Assembly: GCA_029260435.1 (NCBI GenBank)
Contig: JAJDDG010000019.1
Location: forward strand, 1-64,000
From: Phycisphaerales bacterium
GTDB lineage: Bacteria > Planctomycetota > Phycisphaerae > Phycisphaerales > UBA1924
Length of the DNA: 64,000 bases
Reading direction: 5' to 3'
Below, one piece after another: positions 16,930 through 26,734 of this stretch (positions within the stretch are counted from its first letter, which is position 1; the number at the start of each line of letters is the position of its first letter). A program made the translations under genes and the position numbers. The notes under the pieces were generated by a model. That model ran no database searches. It had not been told where the DNA came from and worked only from the letters and a program-made list of their open reading frames with translations.

Positions 16930-17187
16930 ACGCGTCTACCGAACTCGTACCAGGCCGCCGAGCGGCCGGAGCATGATGTCGATGCGTACGGTCTTCAACA
17001 ATGCTGGCTGAGCTACGTCCATCCTTGGACTTGGCCCACAGCGCTGCACACAGGGAGCGCGTCATGACCTGACGCCCCTCCCCATCTTGCAGCCGGCACG
17101 CCATCACCCCCGCGCAAGCGAGGTGATACGCGCCCCAGCACGGAGACCACGCGCGTCCAACGAACGCTCGTGGTTGCTTCTTTTTTT
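16930..17187 (+). ncRNA. candidate structured leader or small RNA upstream of nusA
   Basis: The 397-base gap before nusA has no credible gene but a series of hairpins on the plus strand. They are GGCCG/CGGCC at 16953-16967, GTCCA/TGGAC at 17017-17030 and GCGCT/AGCGC at 17041-17060, with the palindrome GTCATGAC at 17061-17068. An intrinsic terminator follows (17146-17187). ACGCGC at 17128-17133 is exactly complementary to GCGCGT at 17151-17156 inside the terminator stem, so it could act as an antiterminator. Two readings fit: an attenuator controlling the nusA operon, or a separate small RNA of about 250 bases. It does not show the SRP RNA or tmRNA core motifs. Confidence 0.45.
17146..17187 (+). 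terminator. intrinsic terminator in the nusA leader
   Basis: ACCACGCGCGT (17146-17156) pairs with ACGCTCGTGGT (17164-17174) with one mismatch across a seven-base CCAACGA loop. It is followed by TGCTTC and seven T. It stops 77 bases before the nusA ATG and has no coding gene upstream on the same strand, so it terminates either a leader transcript or a small RNA. Confidence 0.8.
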
Positions 17188-17264
17188 GCCCCCAGCCCAA
17201 ACGGGCAGACGGAAATCCCGACATCCAGACAACCAAACATCCAAACAAGACGGACAACACAACA

Positions 17265-18683
17265 ATGAACACCCAGGAAATGATCCGAGTCCTCGATTCA
17301 ATCGCGCGCGACCGCGATATCGATCGCGATCTGCTCATCGGAGACCTCGAACAGGCGATGATCTCCGCCGCACGCAAGCACTACCAGTCACTCGACACCG
17401 AGGAATTCACCTGCTCCATCGACCGCCTCTCGGGCGACATGGACATGCGCCGCCACGGCGAACCGCTCGAAATCAACCCCCAGGACCTCGGCCGCATCGC
17501 CGCGCAGACATTCAAGCAGGTCATGATCCAGCGCTTCCGCGAAGACGAACGCGACTCCCTGTACGACCGATTCTCCAAACGAGTCGGCGACATCGTCACG
17601 GGCGTCGCCCAGCGCTACGAAGGCGGCGCACTCGTCGCAACAATCGAACGCGCCGAAGGCTTCATGCCCCGCTCCGAACAGATCCCCGGCGAGCAGTTCC
17701 ACCCCCAGGACCGCGTCCGTTGCCTCCTGCTCGACTGCCGCGATGCAGGCAACCAAATCAAAATCGTCCTCTCCCGCGCCCACCCCGACTTCATCAAACG
17801 CCTCTTCGAGGTCGAAGTCCCCGAGGTCGCCGAGCGCGTCATCGAGATCAAGGCAATGGCCCGTGAAGCGGGCTACCGCACAAAGCTCGCAGTCTCATCC
17901 ATCGACTCCAAAGTCGATGCCGTCGGAGCATGCGTCGGCGTCCGAGGATCCCGCATCCGAAACATCGTGGACGAACTCAACGGTGAAAAAATCGACATCG
18001 TTCGCTGGAACGAGTCCTCCCAGATCCTCATCCAGAACGCCCTCAAACCCGCCGAAATCGCAGAGGTCTCCCTCTGCTTCGAACTCGGTCGGGCAACCGT
18101 CGTTGTGGACGAAACCCAGCTCTCCCTCGCCATCGGCAAACGCGGCCAAAACGTCCGCCTCGCCGCGCGACTAACCGGCTGGGATATCGACATCATCACC
18201 CCAGACGAGTTCAACAAGAACCTCGAGATCATGGCAGAGACACTCCGCGAGATCGACGGCGTCGAGGAAACCCAACTCGACCGCCTCCCGGCTCTCGGCA
18301 TGATCTCCGTGTTCGATATCGAAGAGGTCGGCCCCGAAGTCCTCCAAAACGAACTCGAGGTCACCCCCGAGGTCGCCGCCGCGCTCGTAAAAGCCGCCGC
18401 CGAAAAGTCAAAGATCGTCGCCGAGCAGCAGGCCAAGGACAAGGCGGAAGCGGAACAAAAACGCAAGGAAGAGGAAGAAGCAGCCCGCCAACTCCTCGCC
18501 GAAGGTGGCGATGCCTCCTCCGTCTCTCCCGATGTCGCCGCCGCCGCAATCCTCTCAGCAGCGGACCACACCCCCGCGAACCCAATCGAAGCACCCGTCG
18601 CCAAATCCGACGACGCACGTGCTGCATCAATCCTTTCTGGCGACGACGCCCCCGCAGAATCACCCACAGAAAACAACAGCTAA
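17265..18683 (+). CDS. nusA: transcription termination/antitermination factor NusA
   Basis: 472 residues. The N-terminal RNA-polymerase-binding domain (IARDRDIDRDLLIGDLEQAMISAA) is followed by an S1 domain near 130-200 (GDIVTGVAQRYEGGALVATI) and two KH domains (VGACVGVRGSRIRNIVDEL, then LAIGKRGQNVRLAARLTGW). A helix-hairpin-helix region (PALGMISVFDIEEVGPEVL) precedes an Ala/Glu-rich tail. It binds RNA polymerase and affects pausing, termination and ribosome coupling. It heads the nusA-infB-rbfA operon. No rimP gene precedes it, unlike many bacteria; the leader with its own terminator is there instead, which raises the possibility of NusA feedback on its own leader. Confidence 0.97.
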   Translation: MNTQEMIRVLDSIARDRDIDRDLLIGDLEQAMISAARKHYQSLDTEEFTCSIDRLSGDMDMRRHGEPLEINPQDLGRIAAQTFKQVMIQRFREDERDSLYDRFSKRVGDIVTGVAQRYEGGALVATIERAEGFMPRSEQIPGEQFHPQDRVRCLLLDCRDAGNQIKIVLSRAHPDFIKRLFEVEVPEVAERVIEIKAMAREAGYRTKLAVSSIDSKVDAVGACVGVRGSRIRNIVDELNGEKIDIVRWNESSQILIQNALKPAEIAEVSLCFELGRATVVVDETQLSLAIGKRGQNVRLAARLTGWDIDIITPDEFNKNLEIMAETLREIDGVEETQLDRLPALGMISVFDIEEVGPEVLQNELEVTPEVAAALVKAAAEKSKIVAEQQAKDKAEAEQKRKEEEEAARQLLAEGGDASSVSPDVAAAAILSAADHTPANPIEAPVAKSDDARAASILSGDDAPAESPTENNS

Positions 18684-18737
18684 CTACGCCACACTCCAAA
18701 CAACAAACGACCCCAACCTTCCGACCCGGAGAATCAA

Positions 18738-21431
18738 TTGTCCAAACGTGTCTTCGAAATCGCTCGCGAGCTGGATGTCAAGTCCAAAGCACTCATCGAA
18801 AAGTGTAAGGCCGAAGGTGTCCCCGGCATCACCAACCACATGTCCTCCGTCAGCGCGGGCCTCGAAGCCACGCTGCACTCGTGGTTCTCCGCCGCAGACG
18901 CCGAGGTCGGCGTTGCCGTCGAAACCGCCGAGAAGGTCGATCTCACCAAGGTCCGCGCCAAGCCCCGCAAGAAAACCGCGCGCAAAGCCGCTGCACCAAA
19001 TGCTGCCACCACCGCGACCATCGAAGCACCCCCCGAATCCGTCGAAACCGAAGCGCCACCCGCCGCGCCCGCGCCGACACCCGAACAACCGGCCCCCGTC
19101 GAACCGCCCGCCAAGGTCGCCGAAGCTCCCGCCGCTCCAACAGCAACAATGAAGGTCGGACCCGGACAGCCCGCCCCGATGAACGTCCCCACCCGACCAA
19201 CCGAGGTCAAACCCGTCGGCCCCAAACTCGACGTCCAAAAACCCGCCAAGCTCTCAGGCCCCAAGGTCATCCGTGTCGAAGCGCCGGACGTTATTGAAAA
19301 CCGCAGACGCCGCGAACCCTCAGGCCCATCCATGCCCATGTCCCGCGGCCCGCGCGGCGGCGGCGGCGTCAACATGCCCGATGCCCCCCCAAGCGACTCC
19401 GCGGATCGGCGCAACAAACGCCGCACCCCAGGCGGCACCGGCGCAGGACCCGGTGCACGTGACAAGGGCGCCAAACGCTCCGCTCGAGGCGGAGGCGCAG
19501 GCGCAGGCAGCGGCAAAACCTGGCGCCAGCAGGACCTCATCGAACGCGAAGCTCGTCTCAACCGCTCCGGTGGCTTCCTCTCACAGCGCCGACGCGACCA
19601 GAAAATCAAGTCCCGTTCTCCACACGAACGCGCCGCGACCGCCGCACAAACCGGCGGCACAGTCAAAATTGCTTCCCCCTTCTCAATCAAAGACCTCTCC
19701 GCAGCAACCGGCGTCCGTTCCGCAGAGATTGTCAAAAAGCTCTTCCTGGAAGGCACCCCCGCAACACCCACCGCAATACTCGACGACGAGAAAGCTATGG
19801 AAATCATGCTCGAGTACAACATCGAGCTCGAGATCGAAACCGAAGCGACCGCCGAAGAAATTGTCGTACAGGAATTCGAACAACGCGAAACCATTAACGA
19901 GCAACCACGCTTCCCCGTTGTCACCATCCTCGGCCACGTCGACCACGGCAAAACATCACTCCTCGACAAAATCCGCAAGGCAGACGTCGCCTCGGGCGAA
20001 GCCGGCGGCATCACTCAGGCAACAAGCGCCTTCCTTGTCCCCGTCTCCGTCGCCGAAGGCGACCGCAAGGTCTGCTTCCTCGACACCCCGGGCCACGAAG
20101 CATTCACCGAGATGCGCTCCCGCGGCGCAAATATGACAGACATCGTCGTGCTCGTCGTCGCCGCGGACGACGGCGTCATGCCCCAGACCGTCGAATCAAT
20201 CGCCCACGCCCAGGCAGCAGGCGTTCCCGTCGTCGTCGCTCTCAACAAAACCGACCTCCCCAACGCGACAGACGAAAACGTTCAGAAAATCCTCGGCCAA
20301 CTCGCCGAAAAAGGGCTCAACCCCACCGAGTGGGGCGGCGAAACCGAAGTCATCCGCACATCCGCCCAAACCGGCGCAGGCATCGATGACCTCCTCGAAA
20401 CACTCGACCTCCAGGCACAACTCCTCGAACTCACCGCAGACTTCTCCGGCAACGCCTCAGGCATGGTCATCGAATCTCGCCTCGAAGAAGGCCGCGGCGC
20501 AGTCGCAAACATCCTCATCCAGCAGGGCGAAATCAAGGTCGGCGACAACATCGCCGTCGGCCGCGCATTCGGCCGTGTCCGCGACATCACCGACGACCGC
20601 GGCAACAAAATCAAAGTCGCAACACCCTCCACGCCTATCCAGATCTCCGGCATCAACGAAATCCCCGACGCCGGCGACAAGTTCTACATCGTCAAAAACC
20701 TCAAAAAGGCGCAGGAGGCAGCCGAGCACCGCTACCAGGAAGAGCGTGAACGCAAACTGGTGCAGCCCAAAGCCACGCTGGACGCCATGTTCGCCCAGAT
20801 GAGCGAAGCAAAGGTCAAGGAACTCCTCGTCGTGCTCAAGGCAGACGTCCAAGGCTCCGTCGATGTCATCAAAAACGCTGTCGAAGATATCGCAACAGAC
20901 GAAGTCAAGATCCGCGTGCTCCACGCAGCGGTCGGCGGCGTCTCCGATTCAGACGTCACACTCGCCGCCGCTTCCGGAGCCATCATCCTCGGCTTCAACG
21001 TCATCCCCTCCTCCAAGGCCCGCAGAAACGCCGACGCAAAGGGCGTCGAAGTCCGCGCATACCGCGTCATCTACGACATCGTCGATGACATCAAAATGGC
21101 CGCCGAAGGCCTCCTCGAACCCGAAGTCCGCGAAGAAATCCTCGGCCACGCCGAGGTCCGCAAGGTCTTCAAGGTCTCCAAGATCGGCGCCATCGCCGGG
21201 TGCTACGTCACCGACGGCTCCATCGAACGCAACGCGCTCATCCGTGTCACACGAGACGACATCGTCATCGAACACGACCGCGTCCTCGAGCAACTCAAAC
21301 GATTCAAGGACGACGCAAAGGATGTCAAATCGGGCCAGGAATGCGGCATGAAAATCGTGGGCTACGACGACATCAAAGAAGGCGACATCCTCGAGTGCTA
21401 CCGCAAAACCGAGGTCAAACGCACCCTCTAA
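18738..21431 (+). CDS. infB: translation initiation factor IF-2
   Basis: 897 residues, read from a TTG start with CCGGAGAA about 8 bases before it; no ATG lies nearby in frame. An N-terminal IF2_N-type helix ([21 protein letters not shown]) is followed by a long low-complexity Ala/Pro/Lys linker to about residue 300 and a second small N-domain ([17 protein letters not shown]). The GTPase domain has GHVDHGKT near 398, DTPGHEAF and NKTD, and then domains II-IV ending in the fMet-tRNA-binding region ([15 protein letters not shown]). It loads initiator tRNA on the 30S subunit. It lies 54 bases after nusA and 12 before a DUF503 gene. Confidence 0.97.
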   Translation: MSKRVFEIARELDVKSKALIEKCKAEGVPGITNHMSSVSAGLEATLHSWFSAADAEVGVAVETAEKVDLTKVRAKPRKKTARKAAAPNAATTATIEAPPESVETEAPPAAPAPTPEQPAPVEPPAKVAEAPAAPTATMKVGPGQPAPMNVPTRPTEVKPVGPKLDVQKPAKLSGPKVIRVEAPDVIENRRRREPSGPSMPMSRGPRGGGGVNMPDAPPSDSADRRNKRRTPGGTGAGPGARDKGAKRSARGGGAGAGSGKTWRQQDLIEREARLNRSGGFLSQRRRDQKIKSRSPHERAATAAQTGGTVKIASPFSIKDLSAATGVRSAEIVKKLFLEGTPATPTAILDDEKAMEIMLEYNIELEIETEATAEEIVVQEFEQRETINEQPRFPVVTILGHVDHGKTSLLDKIRKADVASGEAGGITQATSAFLVPVSVAEGDRKVCFLDTPGHEAFTEMRSRGANMTDIVVLVVAADDGVMPQTVESIAHAQAAGVPVVVALNKTDLPNATDENVQKILGQLAEKGLNPTEWGGETEVIRTSAQTGAGIDDLLETLDLQAQLLELTADFSGNASGMVIESRLEEGRGAVANILIQQGEIKVGDNIAVGRAFGRVRDITDDRGNKIKVATPSTPIQISGINEIPDAGDKFYIVKNLKKAQEAAEHRYQEERERKLVQPKATLDAMFAQMSEAKVKELLVVLKADVQGSVDVIKNAVEDIATDEVKIRVLHAAVGGVSDSDVTLAAASGAIILGFNVIPSSKARRNADAKGVEVRAYRVIYDIVDDIKMAAEGLLEPEVREEILGHAEVRKVFKVSKIGAIAGCYVTDGSIERNALIRVTRDDIVIEHDRVLEQLKRFKDDAKDVKSGQECGMKIVGYDDIKEGDILECYRKTEVKRTL

Positions 21432-21443
21432 CCCCACCGACTC

Positions 21444-21794
21444 ATGCACATCGGCATCCTACAATTCGAACTCCTTGTCCACGACGCAACGTCCCTCAAA
21501 GACAAACGCCGCGTGGTCAAATCCGTCAAGGACAAACTCCACCGCGAGCACCTCGTCTCCGTCGCAGAAGTCGCTGCGCTCGACCACCACAGCCTCGCCG
21601 TCATGGGCCTCGCCATCGTCTCCAACTCAACCTCCTACATCACACAAACCCTCGACCGCATCGCCGCCAAACTCAAATCGCTCACAACCGCAGAACTCGG
21701 CTCCATCCAACGCGACATCATCTCGGGAACAGCGATCAACGACTCCTCACCCACCGCCGAGCCCCTCTGGACCTCCGATGAGGCGCGACTATGA
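21444..21794 (+). CDS. DUF503 (YlxP-like) protein
   Basis: 116 residues. It begins MHIGILQFELLVHDATSLKDKRRVVKSV, which is characteristic of DUF503 proteins, small proteins found between infB and rbfA in many bacteria. Further matching pieces are EVAALDHHSLAVMGLAIVSNS. Function is not settled; the genomic position suggests ribosome biogenesis. It starts 12 bases after infB and overlaps rbfA by ATGA, so it is firmly in the operon. The last 30 residues are not conserved in my recollection of the family. Confidence 0.88.
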   Translation: MHIGILQFELLVHDATSLKDKRRVVKSVKDKLHREHLVSVAEVAALDHHSLAVMGLAIVSNSTSYITQTLDRIAAKLKSLTTAELGSIQRDIISGTAINDSSPTAEPLWTSDEARL

Positions 21795-22204
21795 ATCACC
21801 GCACAGAACAACTCTCCTCCGTCATCCACCGCGCAGTCCAGTCCGTCATCGACGGAGGCCTCGCCGACCCACGCCTACAGGTCATGATCACGATCACCAG
21901 GGTCGAGGTCGCCCAGGACCGCCGCACCGCGACCATATTCATCTCGGTGCTGCCCGAAAAAGGCGAAAAACTCGCCATGCACGGCATCCGCGACGCCGCA
22001 AGGCACATCCGCCGCGCCGCCGCCGACAAAACCAAGATCCACCGCATGCCCCTGTTCAACTTCAAGGTAGACAAGGGCATGAAGAACCAAGCAGCCATCT
22101 ACCAGGCTCTCGCCGAAGTCAACGCCGAACGCGAGCAACGAGCCAACCAGGCCTCTAACGAATCAGACGATGCGCCGCCCGGCGCAACGGAGAACGACAC
22201 TTGA
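21791..22204 (+). CDS. rbfA: ribosome-binding factor A
   Basis: 137 residues starting in an ATGA overlap. RbfA features include RTEQLSSVIHRAVQSVI, ADPRLQVMITITRVEVAQDRRTATIFISVL, and the C-terminal KTKIHRMPLFNFKVDKGM. It is a cold-shock factor for 30S maturation that acts on 16S rRNA 5' processing. An acidic tail (SNESDDAPPGATEND) ends the protein. Its stop overlaps the TTG of the next gene (TTGA). No truB follows, the usual neighbour in many genomes. Confidence 0.93.
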   Translation: MNHRTEQLSSVIHRAVQSVIDGGLADPRLQVMITITRVEVAQDRRTATIFISVLPEKGEKLAMHGIRDAARHIRRAAADKTKIHRMPLFNFKVDKGMKNQAAIYQALAEVNAEREQRANQASNESDDAPPGATENDT

Positions 22205-22914
22205 GCCCCACACCAAACGCCAAATCCCTCGACGCACTGCTCAACGCGCTCAAGGCAGCCCACAAGCCCGAACCCGTCGAGCCCCACACACCGATCGAGG
22301 TCTTCATCCTCTCCTACCTCCTCTGGGACGGCATCACCAACCGCGCCGAACTCGCGCTCAAGCGCATCCAGTCTCATTGCATCGACTTCAACGAGTTCCG
22401 CGTCTGCGATATCCCCGAGGTCATATCACTCATCGGCAAGACCTACCCCCGCGCCGAGGAACGAGCCCACCGCCTCCTGCTCGGGCTCAACGATATCTAC
22501 CGCCGCGAACACGAAGTCTCTATCGAGAGTTGTATGAAGATGACTAAACGCGAGGCACGCAAATACCTCGAGTCCATCACCTCTATCCCCCCCTATGTCG
22601 CCGCCCGCATCGCCCTCGTCGCCGCAGACGCCCACGCCATGCCCGTCGATGACCGCACGCTTGAAAAGCTCGTCGAATACGGGGTCGTCCCCGCCGACAC
22701 CACCTGCGAGGTCGCGTCCTCCTTTATCGAACGCCACGTCAAAGCCGCCAACGCGCTCAACACACACGCCATGCTCCAGGCATGGTCCGAGGGCGACGTC
22801 AAAATAGCCGCGCCCAAGAAACCCCGCGCCGCCGCACCATCCAAACGACCGGCCAAGAAGAAGACAACAAAAAAGAAAACCACGAAGAAGACGACCAAGA
22901 AAAAAGCCCGCTAA
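22201..22914 (+). CDS. HhH-GPD-like (endonuclease III-related) protein with Lys-rich tail
   Basis: 237 residues from a TTG that overlaps the rbfA stop. The core resembles DNA glycosylases of the endonuclease III fold: ITSIPPYVAARIALVA stands where the helix-hairpin-helix is, and D150 in VDDRT matches the catalytic Asp region. The Lys found at the end of that hairpin in bifunctional enzymes appears to be Ala, and the C-terminal iron-sulfur cysteines are absent. Residues 205-237 are almost only Lys, Ala and Thr, resembling histone-H1-like or non-specific nucleic-acid tails. It is either a monofunctional glycosylase or a nucleic-acid binder. Being coupled to rbfA, a role with rRNA is possible but unsupported otherwise. 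Confidence 0.7.
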   Translation: MSPTPNAKSLDALLNALKAAHKPEPVEPHTPIEVFILSYLLWDGITNRAELALKRIQSHCIDFNEFRVCDIPEVISLIGKTYPRAEERAHRLLLGLNDIYRREHEVSIESCMKMTKREARKYLESITSIPPYVAARIALVAADAHAMPVDDRTLEKLVEYGVVPADTTCEVASSFIERHVKAANALNTHAMLQAWSEGDVKIAAPKKPRAAAPSKRPAKKKTTKKKTTKKTTKKKAR

Positions 22915-22952
22915 TACCCTCCCCCCAAACGACACATGAGCGCGCAACAGAC

Positions 22953-25900
22953 GTGAGCACGAACCGACGCCAACCCACCGCCGCACTCCCCCTCGCCGTG
23001 CTCACAATCCTGCTCGCCGCCTGCTCGTCCACACCCGACCGAACCGCGAGCACCACCCCAACCCAACAACACAAACTCTTCAGCGCGCAGATCAAACACC
23101 AGCTGCGCAGGCCCGATACCCGCGCCATCCAGGCGCCCCCGCCCCCAGCCTTCCCGCATCATCTCACAACAACCCTCCCCGACCAGGACAACGAGCACGC
23201 CGCCCGCACCCTGGCGAGCATCCTCACCGAGATCGACGCGCCAACCCCGCCCGCCGCATCAAGTGACCAATCCCTTCCCGATCTGGAAGGTGACGCACTC
23301 GCAGCCCTGCACGCCTACGTCCAGGGCCGCACCCTCCTGCTCACCGACGGCGCCGTCGCCGCAGAACCGCATCTCCGCGCCGCCGCCCGCCTCGACCCCG
23401 ATGCACCCGAACCATGGCACGCGCTCGCAGACGCCCAGACCGAACTCGCCTCCGCCGCGAACGCCACTGCTTCCTATAAACGCGTCCTCGATCGTGACCC
23501 CGCGAACATCGCCGCCCTCGAAAGACTCTCCAACGACGCACTCGACCGCCACGACTACAACAAATCCCTCATCTACCTCGCCCGCCTGCACACCCAGAAC
23601 CTCGCCGCGATCGACCCCGCGCTGCCCAACATCATCGATATGCGACTGGGACACACCCTCCTCGCACTCGGGCACACCGCCGCCGCCGCCGAGGCCTTCA
23701 TCAACGCCGCAACCCTCCCCGACCAGTTCAACGAACCGACCGACTACATCGAAGAACTCTCCCGCCTCTACCGCCAGCGCCCACTGCTCCTGCTCCGCGC
23801 AGGAGACGCCAACCTGCGCCTCGCCCGCTTCAATGATGCCGCAGCCGCCTATGCCCTCGCCGACTCGGTTCCCTCATCCGATGATCTCCACCAGATCCTC
23901 ACCCGCCGCATCTATGCGCTCATGAAGGGTGGGCACTCCGCATCCGCCGCCGGGGTGCTAATCACCACTCTGGACACGCAACAAGGGCTCGTTGACGCTG
24001 CACTTCTCGACCTTTTCCGACACGTCGCGCACCATTCCAAAGCCCAGCCACTCCTCGCGAGCGCACTGCGCGAGCGACTCGGCGCCGCGATAGCCGCCGA
24101 CAACCCGGTTCGGGGCGCACACCTCGCTCTGGCGCGCGCCGAGTGCCTCCTTCCGGACAGCGCACCCGCTGCACTTCGCCACACGCTGAGCACCTACCCC
24201 GCCCACACCGCTGCACTCCGTGCGCTGCTTGCCGCCTCACCATCCGACGCCGAGCGCACAACCGAGACGCTCGCCCTCATCGATGCGCACCCCGAGCACA
24301 CTTCCATCTATGTGGACGCACTGCTGGGCGCACAACCCGCGTCCCTCTTCCTCGATTTCCTCCCCGCTGACCCGCTCTCACCCGCCCCCGCCCTCCTCCG
24401 AGCCCACCTCCTGCTGGACGCCGCAGCCCCGACACCCGCCCTCGATGCGCTCACCCCCATCACCCCCGCGCACGGACCCATCCACTCCCATGCGGTTGTC
24501 CTGCGTGCATCCGTCCTCCGCATGCTCGCACGCAACGACGCGATCCCCGCGCTGCGCACCACCCTCCCCCCCGAGGCCCACCTCGCCCGTGCGCAGATCT
24601 ACCTGCTCCTCGGGCAAACCACACGCGCCTCCGACGCGCTCACCGAGCACCTGCCCTCTTCCGTCCAGCACCTGACCACCGGGGGATACACCGCGCAGGT
24701 GCGCGGCGATGTCGAAACCGCGCGCACGCTCTACGAACGTGCGATCGCCCTCGCCACCATGGACGACACCCCCTACCGGCGCCTGCTCGCCCTCCTCCGC
24801 CCCGGCGGTGCAGCCGCCGACCCACAAGGTTTCGCCGACACATACCGCGAGCTGCGCGCACACATCCCGTGGAGCGCCGCCGTTCCGTTCGAACACGCTC
24901 TCTCCGACGTGCGGAGCGGGCATCGTTCCCGCGCCGAACAGGCGCTCAGCAAATTGCTTATCGACCACCCGCGCGAGCACAGCGCCGCGAACCTGCTGAG
25001 CGAGCTGATGTACCAGCGCGCCGAATACGGTGCGCTCGATACCATGCTCCGCGAACGCCTCGAACAGGTTCCCATCCAAACTGCGGTGCTCACGCGGCTC
25101 GCGCAAGTCCTTTCAGCCACGGGGGATCACGAGGGGGCCGCGGAACTGCTCGCCCAGCGCCTCGAATCGATCCCGGGCGACGCCGATGCATCTCGTGTGC
25201 TCGAGCGGCTGCTGCGTGACAAGCTCGGCAGGCGAAAAGAGGCGGATGATCTTGCCTTTGCAAGGTTGGCGCGCCAAGCACAATCAGCGGAAAGCCTGCT
25301 GGAGTTGTTCGAGTTGTATCTCGAGCATGACCGCGAGCAGGATGCCTATGCCTCGCTCACGAAATACTTCTCGCTGGATGAAACGCGCGGTGCGCCGTTC
25401 CCTGCCCGCCTGATCCCCGTGCTTGCGCGGGTGACGATGCAGCGGGATAGGCAACAGGAAAACACACTGGACGGGGCGGTTTCGCTGTTGGACCTTGTGC
25501 TGACGCATCGCCCGGGTGCGCCCGAGAGCGTGCATCTGCTGCGGCTCGATGCGTTGATCTCACTGACAGCACCCGCGGATAGGTTGGTGCGTGCATTGGA
25601 AACATTAACGGGGCAGTATCCGGCTCATTACCCGAAGATCTACGACCTAGTAACGCGGAACCTGCTTGACAAGGCGGTGACTGCGTGGCAAGCGGGGGAT
25701 TGGGAAGCGCGCAGTTCGAATGCCGATCTGTCGCTTGAGCTGAACGTCCGACTGCTTGAGAAACTGGATGCCCCCCGTATCGAGACGATAGGGTATATCG
25801 CCGCGAGTGCGCATAATCTCGCGCACGATCCAAAGGATCGCGAACGGGCCGCGGACCATATCGCGGCGATGCTCCGGCTTGCTGATCTAGAGCCTGATTT

Positions 25901-26708
25901 TGATCGCGATGCGCTTGCTGGCGCGTACGGGCTCATATTTAATCCCAAGCCGGGCGATCGGTTGATTGCTCAGGTGTTTTCCTGGTTCGGAGATGCGCTC
26001 AACTCGACATCGCACGACAATCTAAGCGAGTCGATGTACCGCTCGGCGATTCGCCATGATCCGCAACATGTCATGAGCCTCAACAATCTGGGGTACAGGC
26101 TCGTTGAGCGCGGCGAAGACCTGGAGGAAGCGCACCGCCTGCTGGCACGATCGCATGTGCATGTCTTTGAGAATGACGATTATCCCGTTGAAGCCGTCAT
26201 CGATTCACTCGGGTGGGTGCGGTACAAATTGGGGATGATCGAGGACGGCGCCGACGACAACGGGCGGCGTATCCCGGGGGCGCTCACGCTGCTTGAGAAC
26301 GCGCTGATGCTCGCGAAGAAAGCAGCGAGAGCAGCAGCCGCTCTACCGAACAATGCAGATGCCGGCGTCTCGAGTGAAGAAATGACAATCGCGATTGTTT
26401 CCTCCCATTACGGCGACGCGCTTTGGAGTGGAGGGCACACGGAGCACGCCATCAAGGTCTGGCGCGAAGCGTATGAGAAGGCATCATCGATGCTTTCTGG
26501 CGCGGACGAGAGCGAACTCAACGCGGAGACTCTCCGGGAATTGGAACTGACCCGCTCGTCGTGCGGCGAGAAGATGCGTGCGGCGAGCGAGGACCGTGAG
26601 CCGGCGGTGGAGATGATCGTGCATGCGCTGCGCCCGGCGGAGCAGCCGGCGGATATCAATGCGGAGGCGATCGGGGCGGATGAAGCACAGGACAAGGACG
26701 CCTTTTAA
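22953..26708 (+). CDS. giant TPR-repeat lipoprotein
   Basis: 1251 residues from the GTG at 22953; the frame is open further 5', but only as shadow of the preceding gene. The signal ends in a lipobox, LLAAC, so it should be lipid-anchored. TPR-like helices start near residue 125 (AEPHLRAAARLDPDAPEPWHALADAQ) and recur throughout. The end has a classic TPR passage, SLNNLGYRLVERGEDLEEAHRLL and DSLGWVRYKLG. It is likely a scaffold facing the periplasm; no enzyme domain was seen. Codon use changes within the gene: C-ending codons dominate up to about codon 720, then G- and T-ending codons (TTG, CTG, GCG, GAT) take over. Most members of this class are shorter. Confidence 0.85.
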   Translation: MSTNRRQPTAALPLAVLTILLAACSSTPDRTASTTPTQQHKLFSAQIKHQLRRPDTRAIQAPPPPAFPHHLTTTLPDQDNEHAARTLASILTEIDAPTPPAASSDQSLPDLEGDALAALHAYVQGRTLLLTDGAVAAEPHLRAAARLDPDAPEPWHALADAQTELASAANATASYKRVLDRDPANIAALERLSNDALDRHDYNKSLIYLARLHTQNLAAIDPALPNIIDMRLGHTLLALGHTAAAAEAFINAATLPDQFNEPTDYIEELSRLYRQRPLLLLRAGDANLRLARFNDAAAAYALADSVPSSDDLHQILTRRIYALMKGGHSASAAGVLITTLDTQQGLVDAALLDLFRHVAHHSKAQPLLASALRERLGAAIAADNPVRGAHLALARAECLLPDSAPAALRHTLSTYPAHTAALRALLAASPSDAERTTETLALIDAHPEHTSIYVDALLGAQPASLFLDFLPADPLSPAPALLRAHLLLDAAAPTPALDALTPITPAHGPIHSHAVVLRASVLRMLARNDAIPALRTTLPPEAHLARAQIYLLLGQTTRASDALTEHLPSSVQHLTTGGYTAQVRGDVETARTLYERAIALATMDDTPYRRLLALLRPGGAAADPQGFADTYRELRAHIPWSAAVPFEHALSDVRSGHRSRAEQALSKLLIDHPREHSAANLLSELMYQRAEYGALDTMLRERLEQVPIQTAVLTRLAQVLSATGDHEGAAELLAQRLESIPGDADASRVLERLLRDKLGRRKEADDLAFARLARQAQSAESLLELFELYLEHDREQDAYASLTKYFSLDETRGAPFPARLIPVLARVTMQRDRQQENTLDGAVSLLDLVLTHRPGAPESVHLLRLDALISLTAPADRLVRALETLTGQYPAHYPKIYDLVTRNLLDKAVTAWQAGDWEARSSNADLSLELNVRLLEKLDAPRIETIGYIAASAHNLAHDPKDRERAADHIAAMLRLADLEPDFDRDALAGAYGLIFNPKPGDRLIAQVFSWFGDALNSTSHDNLSESMYRSAIRHDPQHVMSLNNLGYRLVERGEDLEEAHRLLARSHVHVFENDDYPVEAVIDSLGWVRYKLGMIEDGADDNGRRIPGALTLLENALMLAKKAARAAAALPNNADAGVSSEEMTIAIVSSHYGDALWSGGHTEHAIKVWREAYEKASSMLSGADESELNAETLRELELTRSSCGEKMRAASEDREPAVEMIVHALRPAEQPADINAEAIGADEAQDKDAF

Positions 26709-26734
26709 CGGCGCAGAGGAAGCAGGAGCGAGAG

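Noticed and set aside
16868-17264. SRP RNA, tmRNA or 6S RNA
   Set aside because: The SRP core and tmRNA ends are absent, and the two ends do not pair along their length as 6S RNA would; kept only as an unassigned leader or small RNA.
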